From Candidatus Krumholzibacteriota bacterium (lineage in GTDB: Bacteria > Krumholzibacteriota > Krumholzibacteriia > Krumholzibacteriales > Krumholzibacteriaceae): 5,318 nucleotides of DNA. The stretch's first letter is position 1, and every line of letters starts with the position of its first letter. Where the stretch lies: positions 1 through 5,318 of the forward strand of contig DAOVFR010000188.1 in the NCBI GenBank assembly GCA_030672805.1. Reading direction: 5' to 3'. The notes under the pieces were generated by a model. The model was not told the origin of the DNA. It ran no database searches and saw nothing but the letters and a program-made list of their open reading frames with translations. Positions 5,091 through 5,318 of this stretch are shown here, in pieces. Position numbers and translations under genes: made by a program.

Positions 5091-5318
5091 TCAGAACAGC
5101 GCGACTATTCGTTCCTTCATCGGCAGGGGCAGTCTCATGATCAATTCCTTCTCCTTCTCACCGATGATCCTCATCACCCTGAAGCCGGCGAACAGCAGCA
5201 GCAATCCTGCGGGTATCAGAATGATCAGCGCCCAGGGCGAACCCCACCTGGCCGCGGGTATCGCCAGCAGCCCTGTCGGCACGGCTGCAACGTAGCAACG
5301 GAGAATGAACGACACCGG
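5091..5318 (-). CDS. C-terminal end of a membrane protein, probable Wzx/MATE-type polysaccharide flippase (partial)
   Basis: The frame is open to the right edge, giving the last 75 residues, so the Met near the edge is not a supported start. The visible part has a hydrophobic stretch with 'AAVPTGLLAIP', a clear membrane helix (from 'SPWALIILIPAG' through the following 'LLLLFAGF') and a charged tail 'RIIGEKEKELIMRLPLP' ending in 'VALF'. A final helix pair followed by a short cytoplasmic tail with an Asp/Glu-Lys-rich 'E.ELI..LP.P' pattern is common at the end of oligosaccharide-repeat flippases of the Wzx / polysaccharide biosynthesis family. Its place just ahead of a GT2 enzyme in a glycan operon fits. 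The evidence is a short, poorly conserved tail, so another polytopic protein such as a Wzy-like polymerase is possible. Confidence 0.55.
   Translation of the reverse strand, partial: PVSFILRCYVAAVPTGLLAIPAARWGSPWALIILIPAGLLLLFAGFRVMRIIGEKEKELIMRLPLPMKERIVALF

Overview
The window is one block of envelope-glycan genes, all on the minus strand and read from right to left. It looks like the interior of a surface polysaccharide, O-antigen or lipid-linked glycan cluster. Gaps between genes are only 14, 15, 38, 58 and 27 bases, and no promoter or intrinsic terminator is visible, so the genes are probably co-transcribed from a promoter to the right of the window. Both edges cut genes. The organism is bacterial: there are clear Shine-Dalgarno sequences (AGGAGG, AAGGAG, GGAG, GAGG) and one TTG start. 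Base composition is fairly GC-rich in hand-counted stretches (about 60% over 241-300), with a lower-GC patch around 4261-4380. The taxon cannot be named from the sequence. An uncultured Gram-negative lineage is plausible, but that is only a guess.

Layout in transcription order: (1) 5318-5091, the C-terminal tail of a membrane protein, probably a Wzx/MATE-type polysaccharide flippase, cut by the right edge. (2) 5076-4402, a GT2 glycosyltransferase of the dolichol/polyprenyl-phosphate hexose synthase type. (3) 4386-4021, a four-helix small transporter of the SMR/EamA type, most like ArnE. (4) 3982-1253, a 909-residue polytopic membrane protein with a large C-terminal soluble part, probably a GT-C (ArnT/PMT-like) glycosyltransferase. 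(5) 1194-73, a GT4 glycosyltransferase. (6) 45-1, the first 15 codons of another gene, probably a further GT4-type glycosyltransferase, starting at TTG and cut by the left edge.

The most interesting reading is functional. Genes 2, 3 and 4 have the three activities of a lipid-linked sugar relay: a synthase that loads a sugar onto polyprenyl phosphate on the cytoplasmic side, a small flippase-like protein that turns the carrier over, and a multi-spanning transferase that uses the flipped sugar outside the membrane. This parallels ArnC-ArnE/F-ArnT, but it sits inside a glycan assembly operon with a Wzx-like flippase and GT4 enzymes. The sugar and acceptor cannot be deduced. There is no CRISPR array, tRNA, rRNA, insertion sequence or other mobile element that I can recognise.
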